A DNA stretch of 64,000 bases from an uncultured Mycoplasmatota bacterium (GTDB taxonomy: Bacteria; Bacillota_I; Bacilli_A; RF39; UBA660): assembly GCA_946403755.1 (NCBI GenBank), contig CAMJBC010000005.1:62001-126000 (forward strand). The letters are read 5' to 3'. The notes below the pieces were generated by a model. The model worked only from the letters and a program-made list of their open reading frames with translations, was not told the origin of the DNA and searched no databases. Both the position numbers and the translations under genes were made by a program. Shown here one piece after another: positions 53,201 to 62,591 of this stretch. Within the stretch, counting starts at the first letter, position 1. Every line of letters starts with the position of its first letter.

Positions 53201-54556
53201 TTAAGCAATAATATATTTCAATAAGAATAATATTGCAAATATGAATATTATTGGTGAAACTTCTCTTGTTTTGTTACATATTAATGCTATTAAAGCATAG
53301 AATATAAATCCAAATTCAATTCCATTTGTTATTGAATATGCAAATGGCATAACTATTATTGTAAAGAAAGATGGAATAGCAACTGTTAAATCTTTCCAAT
53401 CTATATCACTAACACTTTCTAACATAGACATACCTATTAAAATAAGTATTGGTGCTATTGCTGCCATTGGTACACATGCAATAATTGGTGAAAAGAATAA
53501 TGATAATGCAAATAAACATGCTACTGTAAGCGATGTAAGTCCTGTTCTACCACCAGCTTCAATACCTACACTACTTTCTAAATATGTAGTTGTATTTGCT
53601 GTACCAAATATTGATCCAATAATAGTACCACATGAATCAGCTATCATAGCTTTTTCTAATTTAGGTGGTAAATTACCATTCTTATCTATTTTAAATAATC
53701 CAGCTTTTTTACCTGTTCCAATAAATACACCTATTGAATCAAATAAATCTGAAATACACATTGTAAATATTGTCATAAGTACTACTACTATTCCGGTTTT
53801 AATACTAAATAAACCTATAAAATCTATTTTCATAAATGTTGGTGCTATTGAAGGTAACAATGTATAATTTGAAAAATCTGGTAATGTTGTTACTCCTAAA
53901 GGAATACCAATAAGTGTTGTGATAATTATTCCTTTAAGATATGCTCCTTTAGATTTTCTAAGTAATAATACTATTGTTATTATTAATCCTATTATTGCAA
54001 GTAATATACTATTTTCTTTAATGTTAGCAAGTTGTGGAATAACATTAGTAGCAAATCCATTATTAATAGCATCTGCTCCAAAAGTAATAATACCTGCATT
54101 TATAAGACCAACATATGTAATAAATAAACCTATACCTACTGTAATAGCATTTTGTAAAAATATTGGTATTGCTGTTACAATCTTCTTTCTTAAACTAGTA
54201 ATGGTTATTAAAAAATTTAATATACCGCTTATATAAACAATAGCTAATGATTGTCCCCAAGTAAATCCCATACTTCCACAAAGTGTATAAGTAAATAAAC
54301 TACCAAGCCCAATACCTGTACTAAGAGCATATGGTACATTAGCATAAAATGCCATTACTAATGTTGCTATTACACTAGCAATAATAGTCGCAGCATATAC
54401 TGCATTATAATCCATACCTGTTTGAGATAGCACAGTTGGATTTAAAAATATAATATAAGACATAGACATAAAAGTAGTTAAACCTGCTAATATTTCTGTT
54501 CTTATATTTGTTTTATTCTCTTCTAATTTAAATTTTTTTTCTAATATATCTTTCAC
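53201..54556 (-). CDS. NCS2 purine permease, AzgA/PbuG type
   Basis: A 451-residue protein with about 12 to 14 membrane segments. Matches to AzgA-like purine transporters are AGLTTFMSMSYIIFLNPTVL, VPYALSTGIGLGSLFTYTL, DLFDSIGVFIGTGKKAGLF and GTANTTTYLESSVGIEAGGR. It probably imports guanine, hypoxanthine or adenine with protons. The usual Pro of the APGMGLNAFF-type segment is Thr here, so specificity may differ. No purine riboswitch is visible upstream. Confidence 0.93.
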   Translation of the reverse strand: MKDILEKKFKLEENKTNIRTEILAGLTTFMSMSYIIFLNPTVLSQTGMDYNAVYAATIIASVIATLVMAFYANVPYALSTGIGLGSLFTYTLCGSMGFTWGQSLAIVYISGILNFLITITSLRKKIVTAIPIFLQNAITVGIGLFITYVGLINAGIITFGADAINNGFATNVIPQLANIKENSILLAIIGLIITIVLLLRKSKGAYLKGIIITTLIGIPLGVTTLPDFSNYTLLPSIAPTFMKIDFIGLFSIKTGIVVVLMTIFTMCISDLFDSIGVFIGTGKKAGLFKIDKNGNLPPKLEKAMIADSCGTIIGSIFGTANTTTYLESSVGIEAGGRTGLTSLTVACLFALSLFFSPIIACVPMAAIAPILILIGMSMLESVSDIDWKDLTVAIPSFFTIIVMPFAYSITNGIEFGFIFYALIALICNKTREVSPIIFIFAILFLLKYIIA

Positions 54557-54602
54557 ACTATCACAACCTATTATAATTATAACATGTTTATATTAAAATT
54601 AA

Positions 54603-54624
54603 AAAGCACATTTAAATGTGCTTT
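54603..54624 (-). terminator. Terminator of lipoprotein gene
   Basis: A 22-base perfect palindrome (AAAGCACATTT and its mirror), then T-rich sequence on the minus strand; the stop codon is at its edge. Confidence 0.85.
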
Positions 54625-55087
54625 ACTTTTTTAAATGAATATACTTATCTAACCATTTTTCAAATTCATCTGAATCTTGATATTTTATTAAATCTTCATC
54701 ACTTTCAGCATCTAAATAAGCAATTACTTTTTTATCTTTTATTATTATTATAGATGGTGCATATTTAACAGTATTATATACATAAGTATTTTGTGCTTCC
54801 CATATTCCCATAGAATAAAAAGTTAAATTATATTTATCCATAGTTTCTTTAAATATATTTTCACAAGGAACAGCTAAACTACAAAAACTGTTATAAGTAT
54901 ATAAAACAAATGCACTATCTTTTACTTTTTCAAATTCATCTGCTTTTAATTTTATAAATTCACTTTTATTATAAAATTTGCTATCTAAATATATTTTAGA
55001 ATCATCAGTATTATTTTGTTCTTCTTTACAACTAGTTAATAAAAATATAGAAAATATAACAATAAGTATTGTTAATACTTTTTTCAT
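54623..55087 (-). CDS. Thioredoxin-fold-like lipoprotein
   Basis: A 154-residue protein with lipobox LLTSC (Cys20). The body has a thioredoxin-like order: FVLYTYNSFCSLAVPCENIF (two Cys spaced CxxxxxC instead of CxxC), APSIIIIKDKKVIAYLDA with a Pro before the third strand. It may be a redox or binding protein with altered active site. It overlaps the rhodanese-like gene by ATGA. Confidence 0.65.
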   Translation of the reverse strand: MKKVLTILIVIFSIFLLTSCKEEQNNTDDSKIYLDSKFYNKSEFIKLKADEFEKVKDSAFVLYTYNSFCSLAVPCENIFKETMDKYNLTFYSMGIWEAQNTYVYNTVKYAPSIIIIKDKKVIAYLDAESDEDLIKYQDSDEFEKWLDKYIHLKK

Positions 55088-55782
55088 TTCTTTTTAACCT
55101 CATGTAATTTAGCAAAGTTTATATCATGATAAGGAACTTTCCAAAAATCATATGAATTTTCTCTTTCACTTTTTACTTGAATACTATGTTCACCTTTATA
55201 ATTCCAATAACCACCAGTATTATAAATTTTATTTTGATTCCATCCTAAAGTTACTAATAAATTCTTAGTCATGCCAGCATATCCACCGCCACCACACATT
55301 AAGAAAATAGTTTTATCTTTTGGAAATAAATATTCTAAAATTTCCATTGATTCTTCGTAATTAGCTACATAATTACCATTTTTATCCATACTAAATAATG
55401 TTTTACCTTGATATCCTTTTCCTACTTCAGCAGGTAATCCAGTAACTGGTACTAGGTATGGAAATGGAACAACTTCAAATCCCTCTACAAAACCAGATAG
55501 ATATGAATCTCCTCCAATATTTTCATATTTTCCTTCATCAATTAGCATTCTAACATCTCTATAAACACTATCACTTCTGCCTAGATAATTATCAATTGTA
55601 TCTTCATTGATATTTTTATCGATTCCTAGCATTCCTCTTTCTCCACCAGATACTTCAGGAAGTGGTAATTCAGGTAAACCTTTTTCTCTATTTACAAATA
55701 ATAGTATTGCTAAAGCAACTATAACAATTACTAAACCTACTATTACATATAAATAATTGTAATTCTTTTTTTCTTTTGCCAT
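55084..55782 (-). CDS. Membrane-anchored rhodanese-like protein
   Basis: A 232-residue protein with an N-terminal membrane anchor (YLYVIVGLVIVIVALAILLF, 6-25) and an extracytoplasmic rhodanese-like domain. The active-site loop reads MCGGGGYAGM (Cys near 163) and is followed by LLVTLGWNQNKIYNTGGYW. The Cys loop is Gly-rich and atypical. It may handle sulfur or persulfide outside the cell. Coupled with a thioredoxin-fold lipoprotein downstream. Confidence 0.75.
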   Translation of the reverse strand: MAKEKKNYNYLYVIVGLVIVIVALAILLFVNREKGLPELPLPEVSGGERGMLGIDKNINEDTIDNYLGRSDSVYRDVRMLIDEGKYENIGGDSYLSGFVEGFEVVPFPYLVPVTGLPAEVGKGYQGKTLFSMDKNGNYVANYEESMEILEYLFPKDKTIFLMCGGGGYAGMTKNLLVTLGWNQNKIYNTGGYWNYKGEHSIQVKSERENSYDFWKVPYHDINFAKLHEVKKK

Positions 55783-55819
55783 AAAATCATCTCCTAAAAA
55801 TATTATAACTTAAATATGG

Positions 55820-55825
55820 TATAAT
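55820..55825 (+). promoter_or_regulatory. Extended -10 promoter of traX-like gene (leaderless start)
   Basis: TGGTATAAT places TATAAT at 55820-55825, with TG one base away. The predicted transcription start falls at the ATG (55832). No ribosome site and no clear -35. Confidence 0.6.
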
Positions 55826-55831
55826 GTATAC

Positions 55832-56467
55832 ATGAATAATTTAAATCAAAATACAAATTTATTAAAACTAATAGCAATTTTAACTATGATAATAGATCAT
55901 GTGGGAGCTGTATTCTTCCCTAATATGATTATACTTAGATGTATTGGAAGATTAGGTTTCCCTTTGTTTTTTTATTGTACTTTCTTTGGATATTTTAAAA
56001 CAAAAAATTTAAAAAAATATATTTTTAGATTATTATTACTAGCTATAATAAGTGAAATACCATATTGTTTATTATTTGAAATAAAAGAATTGAATATTTG
56101 TTTTACTTTAATATTAGAATTATTATTCTTATATTTATTAGATAATAAAAAATATGCTTTATATTTTATAACTCTTACATTAAGTTTATTATTAATACCA
56201 TTTACATCATATTTAATGTTTATAATAATTATGACACCATTATTTTACTATACAAAAAATACTAAAACATTGTTTAGTATTTCTTATATTTTATTTTATA
56301 TTTTAATGGTATTAACTGGATATAATAAAATCTATCTTTTAGCAATATTATCATTACCATTAATATTATTTAATATTAAATTAAATGTTAAAATTAATAA
56401 ATATTTCTTTTATGCATTTTATCCAGTTCATTTATTAATATTATTAATAATTAAAATCATACTCTAA
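55832..56467 (+). CDS. TraX-like membrane acetyltransferase family protein
   Basis: A 211-residue protein with about six to eight membrane helices. The start LLKLIAILTMIIDHVGAVFF and GRLGFPLFFYCTFFGYFKT match TraX (F-pilin N-acetylase family). In Firmicutes, TraX homologues are common outside plasmids and their substrate is unknown. It is one of only two plus-strand genes, and its 3' end overlaps the convergent lipoprotein gene by 24 bases. Confidence 0.85.
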   Translation: MNNLNQNTNLLKLIAILTMIIDHVGAVFFPNMIILRCIGRLGFPLFFYCTFFGYFKTKNLKKYIFRLLLLAIISEIPYCLLFEIKELNICFTLILELLFLYLLDNKKYALYFITLTLSLLLIPFTSYLMFIIIMTPLFYYTKNTKTLFSISYILFYILMVLTGYNKIYLLAILSLPLILFNIKLNVKINKYFFYAFYPVHLLILLIIKIIL

Positions 56468-56929
56468 AAAATTAATTTTATAAATGCTATATGTTTCTTC
56501 ACTACCTTTATAAGACAAACCATTCATTCTGTTAATAGCAACTTTATAATCCTTTGATTTAATAGTTGCTTTTAACATGAGTGTTTTTGTTTGTTCATTT
56601 ATAGCACTATAATCAAATTCATTATCAGGATTATAAAAATCATATAGTTTTTCTTTTTTAGAAAATGTTTTAATAAAATCACAAATCTTTTTAATATCTT
56701 TTACTGCATCTTCATCACTAACTTCTCTAGATAAATATAATGTAAAAGATGTATTATTAGCGTCAATAATATTAACATCTAAATCTAATTTTTTAAAATC
56801 TATTTTTAATTCCTGAGCTAGTTCTTTAGCTTTGTCTGTTATTTCTATATTAGCTTCTACTTCAGGTATTGTTTTATTAGAACATCCAAATAACAATAAA
56901 CAAAATAATAACAATAATATTTTTTTCAT
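56444..56929 (-). CDS. Lipoprotein, unknown function
   Basis: A 161-residue protein with lipobox LLFGC (Cys16). The mature part is charged, with a mixed helix-strand pattern (DKAKELAQELKIDFKKLD). It follows the STT3-like gene by 8 bases and may be the last gene of the glycosylation unit. Its stop lies inside the 3' end of the convergent traX-like gene. Confidence 0.65.
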   Translation of the reverse strand: MKKILLLLFCLLLFGCSNKTIPEVEANIEITDKAKELAQELKIDFKKLDLDVNIIDANNTSFTLYLSREVSDEDAVKDIKKICDFIKTFSKKEKLYDFYNPDNEFDYSAINEQTKTLMLKATIKSKDYKVAINRMNGLSYKGSEETYSIYKINFLEYDFNY

Positions 56930-56937
56930 ATTATCAC

Positions 56938-58995
56938 CTATTTTATTCTAAATACATTTGTTGATAATCTGTCAGTTACATCAGTATTTCTAAGCATATG
57001 TTCAAAGTATTTAGTATCTTCATCTTTGTCATATAAAACTAAATAATCTGCATTAACATCAAGTTGTGGTACTGATGCTTCACCTGTTTCAAAATTATAG
57101 TTTCCATAATAATTAATAGCTGTTTTCATTCTTAACATACTATTTGTTATAACAAGTATTATTTCATAATCTATTTCTGGATGAGTATATTTAGTAATAT
57201 TATTTGCTTGTTCTTCTGTTAAATTATATTCATTCATTAATAGTTTATTTGCTTCTTCTTTAGTCTTAGTATTAAATACTTTATCTAATACTTCATTAAC
57301 TTTAGTTGGAGTTTTAAAATACTCTTCTGCTACATAAGAAACAGTAGTTCCACTTTCAGCAAGCATTTTCATAATATTAGTACTTACTAGTTCATTATCT
57401 GTAGTTAATGATTTAGCTAAATAATATATAAATCTTCCATTATAAGTACCACCATCAGCAAGTGCTCTTCTTTCAGATTGATATTCAAAGAAATATCCGT
57501 AATCCCACCAAGAAACTATTACTGCATCTTCTTTAGTATTTTGTTTTATATAATTTGCTGTTTCTTCAAGTGCATCATTTGCTGAATGAGGCATAGTATT
57601 AGCAATATCTTGAGCGCCTAAACATGGTGTTATAAGTAATGCTAATGATAAGAATATAGCTGATAATCCTAAATGTTTTACATTTATTAAATTATAGAAT
57701 GAACCAATAGCATAAGCTGCTATAAAGTTAACTGGAATAACTGCCATTTTAACAAATCTTATTCCCATTCTAGTACTTAATAAACCACCTATTGCCCATA
57801 TTATTAAAATAATAGCTATAACATATTCTGATCTTAGATTTTCATCTTTAGTTTTAAAATATTTATATGTTTTATATCCCAAAGTTAATAATCCTGCAAA
57901 GAATACAATAACTATAAATAAACCACCAAGTCTATTTACTAAATAACCACTAGATGCTTCAAAAGGATTAGATCCAACTTTAAAACTTATAAAATCTATT
58001 TTCATTAATTCTGAAGTATATTTTCCAGGATTTGGATAATTCATATTACTAAATCCTTTTGGTTTTACAACAGAAAGAATATCTCTTAATATTGAAATAT
58101 CTATTCCTTTAGTAACTATTAAAGATAATATTGTATATATAATTACACATAAGAATGAATATTTAACTTCAGGTAATTTAATAATATTTTTAAATTTAAA
58201 TTTTTCTTTAAATAAAGAAATAATAAATAATAATATTGCAGATCCTAATGTTAAGAAATAATAAACACCAAATACATCCCATGTACACATAAGAAGAATA
58301 AATGCTACTGAAGATATTATCATCCACATAATTCTTTTTTTATTTTCTTTTTCTATTAATGTTTCCATAAATGAACAAATGTATATTACTGGTATTGTAT
58401 ATAATAATACATCTGTATCAAAACATCCATAAGCCCAATGTGAAAAATATGCTACTGCTGTTCCTGCAAGTACTGCACTAAAGAAACCACCAACTCTATT
58501 TGTTCTTCTCTTAATAAATATGTATGTAGGTATAGCAACAAGAGTACTTAATATACCACTAGAATAAATTATTACTTTATATAAACTAACATGTTTAAAA
58601 ACATTAATTATTTTATAAATAATTGAAACTATTTTAGATAATAATAATGTATATCTACTATCATCTATATCACTTAAATTAGTTTGTAAATCATCTTGAC
58701 TTCTAGTTGTTATTAATTTAGTTTCTGTTCCATTAACAAACTCTCTTGTTTTTCTAGCATAATAATATGAATCCATATCAAACATATGAGGAAGGCCTTC
58801 CTCATTAATATAGTAAACATAATTTTCATAATCTTTTTCTTCTAAAGCATAATGATGAATAAATAATAGTAAACCAATAGCTAGTACAACTAATAATACA
58901 TCTATTAATTTATTATTTTTAAATTTTTCTAAATCAAATTTAACTTTAGTATCTTTATTACTTTGTTTTTTTGTTACTTCTTTTTTCTTTTTCAT
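56938..58995 (-). CDS. STT3/AglB/PglB-family oligosaccharyltransferase
   Basis: A 685-residue protein with a basic N-terminus, about 12 or 13 membrane helices and a soluble C-terminal domain. Three STT3 signatures are visible: the first outside loop DMDSYYYAR (D73, D75), a second acidic motif GCFDTDVLL (D193, D195), and SWWDYGYFFEY (near 495), the WWDYG catalytic-domain signature. STT3 enzymes move a lipid-linked oligosaccharide to Asn of NxS/T sites on exported proteins. A DPM1-like transferase and DUF2304 protein are directly upstream. Such enzymes are uncommon in Firmicutes, so activity remains an inference. Confidence 0.9.
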   Translation of the reverse strand: MKKKKEVTKKQSNKDTKVKFDLEKFKNNKLIDVLLVVLAIGLLLFIHHYALEEKDYENYVYYINEEGLPHMFDMDSYYYARKTREFVNGTETKLITTRSQDDLQTNLSDIDDSRYTLLLSKIVSIIYKIINVFKHVSLYKVIIYSSGILSTLVAIPTYIFIKRRTNRVGGFFSAVLAGTAVAYFSHWAYGCFDTDVLLYTIPVIYICSFMETLIEKENKKRIMWMIISSVAFILLMCTWDVFGVYYFLTLGSAILLFIISLFKEKFKFKNIIKLPEVKYSFLCVIIYTILSLIVTKGIDISILRDILSVVKPKGFSNMNYPNPGKYTSELMKIDFISFKVGSNPFEASSGYLVNRLGGLFIVIVFFAGLLTLGYKTYKYFKTKDENLRSEYVIAIILIIWAIGGLLSTRMGIRFVKMAVIPVNFIAAYAIGSFYNLINVKHLGLSAIFLSLALLITPCLGAQDIANTMPHSANDALEETANYIKQNTKEDAVIVSWWDYGYFFEYQSERRALADGGTYNGRFIYYLAKSLTTDNELVSTNIMKMLAESGTTVSYVAEEYFKTPTKVNEVLDKVFNTKTKEEANKLLMNEYNLTEEQANNITKYTHPEIDYEIILVITNSMLRMKTAINYYGNYNFETGEASVPQLDVNADYLVLYDKDEDTKYFEHMLRNTDVTDRLSTNVFRIK

Positions 58996-59326
58996 TATCT
59001 TTCTCCTTTATTTCTAATTCTAATAAAGAAATCTTATGTGATAGTTTTGATATTCTTTCATTTAATTTTAATATTCTTTTAGAACTTCTAAAATTTAATA
59101 ATAATAAGAATAATATAGCCAGAAAGAATATTAAAGAAGTTCCATATACTATTCCTAATTTACTAGCTATTTTATCTAAACTTTTATGGAATATAGATAA
59201 AAATAATACTACTAATCCACCCAACATCCAAAAAGCACTTTCTTGAATACTAAATTCATTTTTCTTTATACTTATTAAAATATAAATAATAAATAGAACA
59301 CCTACTGCGATAAAAAAATAGTTCAT
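58958..59326 (-). CDS. DUF2304 membrane protein
   Basis: A 122-residue protein with three membrane helices (FFIAVGVLFIIYILISI, MLGGLVVLFLSIF, SLIFFLAILFLLLL) followed by a coiled coil and a Lys-rich tail. DUF2304 proteins typically accompany dolichol/undecaprenyl-phosphate sugar transferases, as here: it lies 1 base after the GT2 gene and overlaps the STT3 gene by 38 bases. Confidence 0.85.
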   Translation of the reverse strand: MNYFFIAVGVLFIIYILISIKKNEFSIQESAFWMLGGLVVLFLSIFHKSLDKIASKLGIVYGTSLIFFLAILFLLLLNFRSSKRILKLNERISKLSHKISLLELEIKEKDNEKEKRSNKKTK

Positions 59327-59327
59327 A

Positions 59328-60035
59328 TTATTTTCTCCTTCCAGAGTTTAATATTATTGTTACAAAAACTGTATATATCATACTAATCATATATCTTATT
59401 GGTTTTAAAATACCACTATGTTGACTAACACCACATACTCTATATCTCATTTTAACAGGTACTTCTTCTATTTTATAATCTCTTAGTAACATTTCTATTA
59501 TTTGATTAGCATCAATAAAATCAGGATAATTATCCATAGATATAAAATAGTTCATAGATTTTCTATTTAAACATCTCATTCCTGATAATGGATCAGTTAT
59601 TTTTTTATGACAAGATATTCTTATTAAAAATCTAAATATTTTAGTACCAATTAATCTAAAGAAACTTTGTTTATATTCAGGATCTAAATATCTTGAACCA
59701 ATAACCATATCACATTTTGTTTTAACTATTTTATCTACTAATTTAGGAATATATGCTGCTATGTGTTGTGTATCTCCATCAAATATTACTACATAATCAT
59801 ATTGTTCTTCATAAGCATATTTAATACCTAATTGTGTAGTTCTAGACACACCCATATTAAAAGGATTACTTACATATTTAACATTAGTTTTTTTAATCTT
59901 TTCTAATGTATCATCTTTTGATGCATCATCTATTACTAAAATATCATAAGACATTTTTTCTTTTTGTAATTCATCAATAACTTTTAATATATTTTCACTT
60001 TCATTATATGCAGGTACGACTACTAATATTTTCAT
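59328..60035 (-). CDS. GT2 glycosyltransferase, DPM1-like (polyprenyl-phosphate sugar synthase)
   Basis: A 235-residue GT-A enzyme: VVVPAYNESENI (5-16), DDASKDDT, the DxD-type motif IFDGDTQH (84-91), DPLSGMRCLNRKS and a C-terminal hydrophobic segment. Such enzymes load a sugar from a nucleotide donor onto polyprenyl phosphate. Directly upstream of DUF2304 and STT3 genes, so it may build or charge the glycan donor. The sugar is not predictable from the sequence. Confidence 0.9.
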   Translation of the reverse strand: MKILVVVPAYNESENILKVIDELQKEKMSYDILVIDDASKDDTLEKIKKTNVKYVSNPFNMGVSRTTQLGIKYAYEEQYDYVVIFDGDTQHIAAYIPKLVDKIVKTKCDMVIGSRYLDPEYKQSFFRLIGTKIFRFLIRISCHKKITDPLSGMRCLNRKSMNYFISMDNYPDFIDANQIIEMLLRDYKIEEVPVKMRYRVCGVSQHSGILKPIRYMISMIYTVFVTIILNSGRRK

Positions 60036-60082
60036 ATATTATCCCCTCATAAAATATAATATCATTTTTTATTTTAAAATAA

Positions 60083-60107
60083 AAGCAAGACTATATTAGT
60101 CTTGCTT
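60083..60107 (-). terminator. Terminator between membrane protein and glycosylation unit
   Basis: An 11-bp stem AAGCAAGACTA/TAGTCTTGCTT with the stop codon near the loop; TTTTATTTT follows on the minus strand. Confidence 0.85.
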
Positions 60108-61112
60108 ATAAATAAACTTTTTATTAATTATATATGATAATACATCAGATATTATAAATACTAATGCAAATAATAAAAGAGTCTCTATCATATTTATTTC
60201 TATTAAATTATTTAGTATTAATAAGAACAAATAATTTATTAATAATATACTTACTAAATAAATAATTATTATATTCTTACTCCATCTTCTAATATGTCTA
60301 TTAATTTTGCCTGGTATTTTTTTACTAATGAAATATGATAACGAATAAAGAAATACACATAAACTTATATTCATTAATCCGCCATATACATTCATATGAT
60401 AGAAAGTATGTGGATTATCAAAATCTATTAATGGTCCACCACTTACTACATATTTAGAATAACATAACATAATTATATAAATTGTTAATGATATTAATAA
60501 ATTAAAGAAATAAAATTTATTCTTTTTATTCTCTATTATTTGACTATAAATATAACCTGTTATTGGAAATATAATCCAAGCTAAGAATGAAAAACTACTA
60601 TAATTAGCACTAGAATAAATAATAGATGTTAAACTACCTAAAACTACATTTGAATTAAACTGATATTTAACTGTTAATACAGTATTTACTATTGAAAATA
60701 ATAATCCTAATCCCCATAGTGTTTGATTTTCTAATTCTAATTTTTTAACTAATATAAAGAACAAATATGTTAATGATATAAAAGTAAATATATTTGTTTT
60801 TAATAAATATTCAAGTACTAAAGTATTTTCTTTTTGAATAAAAAATATTATTGCAAAACAAAATATATTTATAAATAATGAAATTATAAATGAATAAAAA
60901 GAATATTTTAATAATTTTTTAGTACTATAATTATCTTCATAAATAGACATACCAATTAAAAATAATAATATTGGATATACTATTGGTTTAGATATAAAAT
61001 CTATTATATTTACAAATAAAGTATTATTTCCATTATAAAGAGTACTAGTTACATATCCTAGTACAAATATTATAATACAAATACTCTTAATAATGTCTTT
61101 AACCCTTTTCAT
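60096..61112 (-). CDS. Polytopic membrane protein, acyltransferase-3-like in layout
   Basis: A 338-residue protein with about ten membrane helices. Size and topology resemble membrane acyltransferases (acyltransferase 3/OafA) or flippase-type partners of envelope glycan genes, but I see no firm signature. GGPLIDFDNPHTFYHMNVYG (about 225-244) is the main polar loop. It lies 3 bases after the HExxH gene end and upstream of the glycosylation unit. Confidence 0.5.
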   Translation of the reverse strand: MKRVKDIIKSICIIIFVLGYVTSTLYNGNNTLFVNIIDFISKPIVYPILLFLIGMSIYEDNYSTKKLLKYSFYSFIISLFINIFCFAIIFFIQKENTLVLEYLLKTNIFTFISLTYLFFILVKKLELENQTLWGLGLLFSIVNTVLTVKYQFNSNVVLGSLTSIIYSSANYSSFSFLAWIIFPITGYIYSQIIENKKNKFYFFNLLISLTIYIIMLCYSKYVVSGGPLIDFDNPHTFYHMNVYGGLMNISLCVFLYSLSYFISKKIPGKINRHIRRWSKNIIIIYLVSILLINYLFLLILNNLIEINMIETLLLFALVFIISDVLSYIINKKFIYKQD

Positions 61113-61115
61113 TTT

Positions 61116-62504
61116 TTATATTTGTCTTTTATGTTCTTCTTCTATTTCTATTTCCTCTAGTTCACTCATATCAAAATCTATATTTGTTTTAGATGATCCA
61201 TTTAAACCATATTCTTTTTTAAATATTAGTTCATCATTAACATATAATAAACCATAAACTTTTCCATCTCTATTAGCTTTATATATTTTAACTCTATCAC
61301 CAGGTTTATAATTTAAACTAAAATATGATTTAGCGTCTACTAGAATTCTTTTATTATATTCATTAGATAAGAACTTATTTTTAAATTGCACTGGTTCATA
61401 ATTAACACTATCTAAACTAATATTTAATTTTTTACTACATTCTTCTTTCTTTTTATTAAAATAATCTCTTAATAAACTATCTTCTTCATCTTTTCTGACT
61501 CTGAATAATCCAAATGTATTTAAAGTGTCAAAATATTTAATAGCTGATTCTTCATCTACTACACTTTCAAATTCTTTATCAAAAACTGTTCTTAATAACA
61601 TATCTTGAATTCTATCTAATCTATCATTATTATTTAATTGTCTTCTATTATTTCTATACATTTTATTTAGTTCATATCTTAAACTAATAAATGTATTTAA
61701 ACCATATTTTCTATAAAACTTTTCAACAAATTTACTATCTTTAGATACTAAAGATTTTAATAAATTTTCTCCTAAAATATATTCTAATTGAGATGCTATT
61801 GCAGCATTCTCTACATATAATCTAGAATTCTTAGCATCAAAATTATATTCATAACCATTATATGAACTTGATACATTTTTATGAAAAGCTTCTATTGTTT
61901 TTGATTCAGCTATTCCTTCAATTAAACCTACACCTAAAAGTGTATTAAATGCAAAACTATCTTTACCAGTTAAAGCATGAATTAATTCATGAAAGAATAC
62001 ATTATCTTTATATTCATCACTTCTAACATAAATAGTATTACTTCTAATATGATATGCAGATGATGCACCAAAGATACCTAAATCTCTTAATTTATTAATT
62101 CTTTTAATTCTTAAATTTAATAATTTATTAAATAATTCTTGTCTAGGTATTGAAACATTTAATTTTTCTATTTCATCTAAGAATTTTTCAATTATTAATT
62201 TTCTTTCTCCACCAGTTATTTCTGTTATATTTGAAGGAGTATTCATATTTTTAAATTTACTATGGTATAAATATTCATCTTTATATAAACCATTTTCATC
62301 CTTAACTTTTTCTATTAATTTTTCTTCTTCTATTACTTCAAAATCTTTTCCTCTTTTATAACAAAATAACTCATTATTTAAACTATTAAAATAAATAATA
62401 TGTTTTTTATCACAAACAAATTCATCTACTAAAAGATAGATGTCATCATTATAAACAACATTTATAAATTCACCATTTACTATTCTTTTTAATAGTTTAT
62501 TCAT
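61116..62504 (-). CDS. Gluzincin-like HExxH metallopeptidase (cytoplasmic)
   Basis: A 462-residue protein without signal or membrane segment. It holds FFHELIHALTGKDS (H172, E173, H176) and 20 residues further IEGIAESKT (E196 or E200), which fits HExxH...E zinc ligands. The C-terminus has a small beta-domain (VKIYKANRDGKVYGLLYVN) and an acidic end. The start is the ATG at 62504, preceded by AGGAG 6 bases up. Peptidase role is likely; target unknown. Confidence 0.65.
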   Translation of the reverse strand: MNKLLKRIVNGEFINVVYNDDIYLLVDEFVCDKKHIIYFNSLNNELFCYKRGKDFEVIEEEKLIEKVKDENGLYKDEYLYHSKFKNMNTPSNITEITGGERKLIIEKFLDEIEKLNVSIPRQELFNKLLNLRIKRINKLRDLGIFGASSAYHIRSNTIYVRSDEYKDNVFFHELIHALTGKDSFAFNTLLGVGLIEGIAESKTIEAFHKNVSSSYNGYEYNFDAKNSRLYVENAAIASQLEYILGENLLKSLVSKDSKFVEKFYRKYGLNTFISLRYELNKMYRNNRRQLNNNDRLDRIQDMLLRTVFDKEFESVVDEESAIKYFDTLNTFGLFRVRKDEEDSLLRDYFNKKKEECSKKLNISLDSVNYEPVQFKNKFLSNEYNKRILVDAKSYFSLNYKPGDRVKIYKANRDGKVYGLLYVNDELIFKKEYGLNGSSKTNIDFDMSELEEIEIEEEHKRQI

Positions 62505-62566
62505 TTTGAACTCCTTTATTATACATATATAGTATATCACAAATAATTAATTATCTTCAATATTTG

Positions 62567-62575
62567 TGTTATAAT
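62567..62575 (+). promoter_or_regulatory. Extended -10 promoter of esterase fusion gene
   Basis: TGtTATAAT with TATAAT at 62570-62575. The hexamer 17 bases up (TTAATT) is weak. Transcription would begin near 62582, giving a leader of about 10 bases with GGTGA. Confidence 0.6.
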
Positions 62576-62591
62576 ATTTTTGGTGAATGAT

